Positions 4,689 through 7,842 of a DNA stretch of 7,842 bases are shown here, in pieces (the stretch's first letter is position 1; each line of letters begins with the position of its first letter). The notes below the pieces were generated by a model, which saw only the letters and a list, made by a program, of their open reading frames with translations, was not told the origin of the DNA and ran no database searches. Position numbers and translations under genes: made by a program. The stretch comes from Treponema sp. (GTDB lineage: Bacteria > Spirochaetota > Spirochaetia > Treponematales > Breznakiellaceae), in assembly GCA_031266255.1 (NCBI GenBank), contig JAISBK010000059.1, positions 1 through 7,842 of the forward strand, read 5' to 3'.

Positions 4689-7600
4689 TTACTCAGGCTC
4701 CCGGAATGGAGTCCCCCTATAAGTTGCATCAACCGAAAAAGCGTGGCCGGTGCGGAGGTAATACAGGTATATCCTACAGGGTTTCTTACGTAACGTACGC
4801 GCGGCGTGATAATACCAGGTCATTTGCGGGAGGTGTTCCCTGGGGTTTTCGAATCGATCGGTTTTGAAATCCACCACATAAACCGCTTCCGGGGTCTCAA
4901 ACAACAGGTCAATCGTTCCATCAATAAAGATACCTTCGGCACTCAGGCTTCTGAACCGGTATTCGCTCTTACGAAAAACCGCAGTGCCAGCCATGGTTCC
5001 CAAGGGGGATGCGATAAACCGGGCGGCCAGGGCATTTCCCGCGGCGAGGAGGGTGTCCGCCTCACTTGGGGTCAGATAGCCTGCCAGGGACAAGGGGATC
5101 TGGGCTTCCGTTCCCTTGAGCTGCGCCTCGGTGCATATATGGGCCAGGGTGCCGAAATCCGCAGGGATAAACCGGTTCTTCCCTTCCTCAGCAGTATCAG
5201 CAGTTGCAAAGCTATCAAGCAGGGCGTCTACCGGATCAAAAAGGTCTGTTCCCCCTGGTCCGGTATATGCCGGGGATAGGTGATAGCTCGTCAGCGCTTT
5301 CCCCGGAGCACCTGAACCGGCGTAGGTAGTGGCGGTCCGGTGGCTGGGCAGAACCTGGGGAGTACTCAGGACGTGGACTTTTTCATAGTACGGCCCCAGG
5401 GTATTCAGGAACCGGGCAAGCCCAGGGGGATCATTGGCATACCCCGGGGCTATATGGGGCGCAGAGAAGACCTGGTTCCTCGTATACCGGGGAATTGCGT
5501 TAAGGCAAAAGAACCGGGGGCTTTCTGCGATCTGATCCAGGACCGGGGGGAGCAGCAAGCCGAACAAGGTGTCATCGTCAATGATACGATCTCCGGCAAT
5601 AGGGAGCTGCGGGACATTTTTTTGCCTTTGAGCGTCTTGTTTTTCTCTTTTTGCCTGGATTGCATTCCGTACGTGGAGCGAAAAATCTGCCCCTGCCTCG
5701 GGGGGTTCCAGGGAAAGACTGCCCACCACGTATACCGCTTGTTCTGCCCGGGTCATGGCCACGTAGAGCAGCCTGCGCAGTTCCGCGGTTCGCTTCTGCT
5801 GCTCTTCATACGCGGCTTGTTCGTAAAAAAAGTTCCGCTTCACGGTTTTCTCGGCCCCTATATCCCCGGCCCATTCTTCGGGCAAGGGCGGGTTAAAGGA
5901 AATCCCCCATTCCTGGCTCCCATACACTCCCTCGCTATTGCTTGCGGATCTGCCCTTATTGCCACACCCGCAGATAAACACCACCGGGAATTCCAGCCCC
6001 TTACTTTTGTGAATGGTCATGAGCCGCACCGCCCCGGAACGTTCCAAGGGAATATCCAGGTCTTGGTCATCCAGACGTTCTTCTCCATCCTGCAATGCCC
6101 GGATCCTATCGGTAAAACCGGCAAGACTGAGGCCCTGAGCATCGGCTTGTACGGCCAGGTTGAACAAATAGTCGTATAATACCCGGTACATCTCAGTCTT
6201 GGGATGCCATTCGGTTTCATACCGGTACCCTTCGGTATACCATAGTTCGCTGAGCAGCTCTGCACAGGTCATACGGGTCGCTTTGGTACGGATACGCTGG
6301 TACAGTCCCTGGCCCTGGAGGAATTGGGCCTGGTCATCCGCTGAAAGCCGCGGCAAGAGGGCATCGGCAAAGGGCGCTTCCTGGGCTGCAAGGCACTCGA
6401 TCACGCCGCCCAGGGAAAGGGCCACCCAGGGGGAGTGGAGCATCACCCCATAGGCTTCGGTATCCCCTGGATACGCGGCAAGCCGGAGCACTGCCATAAG
6501 GTCGTTTACCGGGCCGTCGGTAAAAAAGCCCCCCATACCTCCGCTGCTATAGGGAATATTCCTCAGGCGGAGCTGTTTTTCATAAGATTTTTGATGGGTA
6601 TGCGCCCGGAAGAGCAAAACAATATCATCAGGCTGATAGCGTTTCAGCAGGTCTTGAATCTGTTCCGCGACAAAACAGGCTTCGTTTTCATGCATATCCA
6701 GGAATTCATCCGGCGCCGATGGCTCTTGTACTGAACCATCCTCATCAGTTGGTGTTGCTTCTTCATCTTCGGTCCTTGTTTTGGGAAGAATCGCGATGGT
6801 AATGCGGGGTTCAAGCCGCGTTGCATTGGTCTTTTGACCGGTGCATACCGGGGTGTAGGCTGCTTCATAACCGGGCAGTTTTCCTTGGTTGCTTGGGATA
6901 AAAACCGAGGCAAAAACCCCCAGATCCTGTACTCCCTCATGGTCAAAACGGCTGCCCCCGAACAGGGCATTAAAGCCGCCGATTAAGCAAGGCACCGAAC
7001 GGTAATTTGTTCTGAGGCTTAACGAAACACCCGGTAATTCCTGCTGCAGCCGCTGAAACACCGATACATCTGCCCCCCGGAACCGGTAAATCGATTGTTT
7101 TTCATCCCCTACAAAAAAGAGTTTCCCTGGGCATAGATCCGCAGCCTGGGGAATACTTCGCTCCTTCCGCTCCAGCCGCTCTGCAAGGAGAAACAAAAGC
7201 TCTTTTTGCAGTTCATTATTGTCCTGAAATTCGTCGATCATGATGGCTTTAAAAGAGGCTTTTTCATGATTCCTGATATCAGGATGATCCGTGAGGATGC
7301 GGCGGGCAAGCCGGGCCACATCCGTAAAGGTGAGCACTCCTTCCCGGCGTTTTTTGGTAAGCACCAGGCGCTGAAACGCTTGCAAAAGGGACATATAAGA
7401 CAGGATAAGCCCCCCTTGCATACAAAACACGCCAAGGGATGAAAAAGCCAGTACCTGGTCCCGGATCGCTTTGACGAGATCTTTTGCCGGATCCGTGCGT
7501 TTCCCTGCACGTAGATTGAGGGTATGAAAAGCATACAAAAATTTAAGCCAGCCCACGACTTGAGCCCGAACCGGATGCCCCTGGGCGCCGGGGATACGCT

Positions 7601-7842
7601 CATGGTCATCAAGGGCTAACAGGTAATCAAAATATCCCCGGATATCCTGGACTTCAGGAAACCGCATATCCCCCCTCGTAAAAGGAGTAAGCAGCGAGTT
7701 CAGGGCAACCCTGAAGGTATCTACCGCAGGCTCCTCGGCCAAGAGCGCTTCAATACCGTACAAGGCCGTGATAAGTTCCCGGGTCCTTGTTTCCCATTCG
7801 GTGCAGATACAACGTATCTGTTTCTGTACCATTTCCCTAAAA
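4689..7842 (-). CDS. UvrD/Rep-superfamily helicase-nuclease, AddA/RecB type (5' end outside the window)
   Basis: This is the large subunit type of an AddAB/RecBCD enzyme: an ATP-driven helicase with a C-terminal nuclease that processes double-strand breaks for RecA. Numbering is from the Met at 7832. Visible motifs are II (IMIDEFQDNN, 197-206), III (FFVGDEKQSIYRFRGAD, 239-255), IV (LRTNYRS, 273-279), V (LMTIHKSKGLEFPVVF, 604-619) and VI (LRRLLYVAMTRAE, 685-697). The PD-(D/E)XK nuclease has H898, D975 (GTIDLL), D988 and K990 (VVDFKTD), Q1003 and Y1007, so it looks catalytically intact. The Walker A motif is absent because the frame stays open through 7842; the Met at 7832 is not the true start. 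Motif III resembles AddA (KQSIYRFRGAD) more than RecB (KQAIYAFRGAD), but the subfamily cannot be settled here. An AddB-like partner may lie upstream. The stop is TAA at 4691-4689. Confidence 0.93.
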   Translation of the reverse strand, partial: FREMVQKQIRCICTEWETRTRELITALYGIEALLAEEPAVDTFRVALNSLLTPFTRGDMRFPEVQDIRGYFDYLLALDDHERIPGAQGHPVRAQVVGWLKFLYAFHTLNLRAGKRTDPAKDLVKAIRDQVLAFSSLGVFCMQGGLILSYMSLLQAFQRLVLTKKRREGVLTFTDVARLARRILTDHPDIRNHEKASFKAIMIDEFQDNNELQKELLFLLAERLERKERSIPQAADLCPGKLFFVGDEKQSIYRFRGADVSVFQRLQQELPGVSLSLRTNYRSVPCLIGGFNALFGGSRFDHEGVQDLGVFASVFIPSNQGKLPGYEAAYTPVCTGQKTNATRLEPRITIAILPKTRTEDEEATPTDEDGSVQEPSAPDEFLDMHENEACFVAEQIQDLLKRYQPDDIVLLFRAHTHQKSYEKQLRLRNIPYSSGGMGGFFTDGPVNDLMAVLRLAAYPGDTEAYGVMLHSPWVALSLGGVIECLAAQEAPFADALLPRLSADDQAQFLQGQGLYQRIRTKATRMTCAELLSELWYTEGYRYETEWHPKTEMYRVLYDYLFNLAVQADAQGLSLAGFTDRIRALQDGEERLDDQDLDIPLERSGAVRLMTIHKSKGLEFPVVFICGCGNKGRSASNSEGVYGSQEWGISFNPPLPEEWAGDIGAEKTVKRNFFYEQAAYEEQQKRTAELRRLLYVAMTRAEQAVYVVGSLSLEPPEAGADFSLHVRNAIQAKREKQDAQRQKNVPQLPIAGDRIIDDDTLFGLLLPPVLDQIAESPRFFCLNAIPRYTRNQVFSAPHIAPGYANDPPGLARFLNTLGPYYEKVHVLSTPQVLPSHRTATTYAGSGAPGKALTSYHLSPAYTGPGGTDLFDPVDALLDSFATADTAEEGKNRFIPADFGTLAHICTEAQLKGTEAQIPLSLAGYLTPSEADTLLAAGNALAARFIASPLGTMAGTAVFRKSEYRFRSLSAEGIFIDGTIDLLFETPEAVYVVDFKTDRFENPREHLPQMTWYYHAARTLRKKPCRIYLYYLRTGHAFSVDATYRGTPFREPE

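Noticed and set aside
4559..4867. A plus-strand frame starting right after the lipoprotein stop, considered as a read-through extension
   Set aside because: It runs directly through the strong terminator at 4581-4613 and then antisense to the helicase, with no recognisable content.
4806..5279. A 157-codon open frame on the plus strand
   Set aside because: It is antisense to the intact PD-(D/E)XK nuclease domain, with no ribosome binding site or protein-like features.
5340..6179. A 279-codon open frame on the plus strand
   Set aside because: It lies wholly antisense to the helicase-nuclease, whose motifs V, VI and the linker are clearly coded on the other strand. Its translation is Gly/Pro/Arg-rich with no recognisable domain, typical of a shadow frame in GC-richer DNA.
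7830..7832. ATG at 7832 as the true start of the helicase gene
   Set aside because: The frame is open to the window edge and the essential N-terminal Walker A segment would be missing, so the gene must begin outside the window.

Overview
The window most resembles a host-associated spirochaete, probably a Treponema of the termite-gut type with intermediate G+C. This rests on three things: a large membrane-bound chemoreceptor, a lipoprotein built of GGG-V...GTFTMSGGTIS repeats that are abundant in such treponemes, and a short homopolymeric C tract at the start of a surface-protein gene. The genus is inferred from remembered family patterns, not from a search.

Layout. Positions 1-118 (minus) hold the first 39 codons of a glutaminyl-tRNA synthetase gene (glnS), which runs off the left edge. 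Upstream of it on the same strand, 167-877, is an unrecognised 236-residue protein, probably co-transcribed with glnS. A 76-bp AT-rich divergent intergenic region (878-953) separates it from a complete methyl-accepting chemotaxis protein gene on the plus strand (954-2792). A 173-bp intergenic stretch (2793-2965) holds a GC hairpin and a strong sigma-70-like promoter. It leads into a plus-strand lipoprotein gene ending at 4558, followed by a textbook intrinsic terminator (4581-4613). Convergent to it, on the minus strand from the right edge down to 4689, is most of an AddA/RecB-type helicase-nuclease. Its ATP-binding N-terminus lies outside the window.

The main point of interest is the 5' end of the lipoprotein gene. 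The best ribosome binding site (2988-2993) points to an ATG at 3003, but that frame stops after nine codons, at 3030. Between them lies C6-G-C7 (3015-3028). One extra C, or two fewer, would join the ATG to an open frame that encodes a lipoprotein signal peptide with an L-A-A-C lipobox, two predicted beta-rich domains and four beta-helix repeats. This looks like a phase-variable surface lipoprotein caught in the OFF register. Alternatives are a -1 ribosomal frameshift at the C CCC CCA heptamer just before the stop, or a homopolymer sequencing error.

The genes do not form one pathway. They are a translation gene with an unknown partner, a sensory receptor, a probable surface antigen or adhesin, and a DNA double-strand-break repair enzyme. 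No tRNA, rRNA, CRISPR array or insertion sequence was seen.
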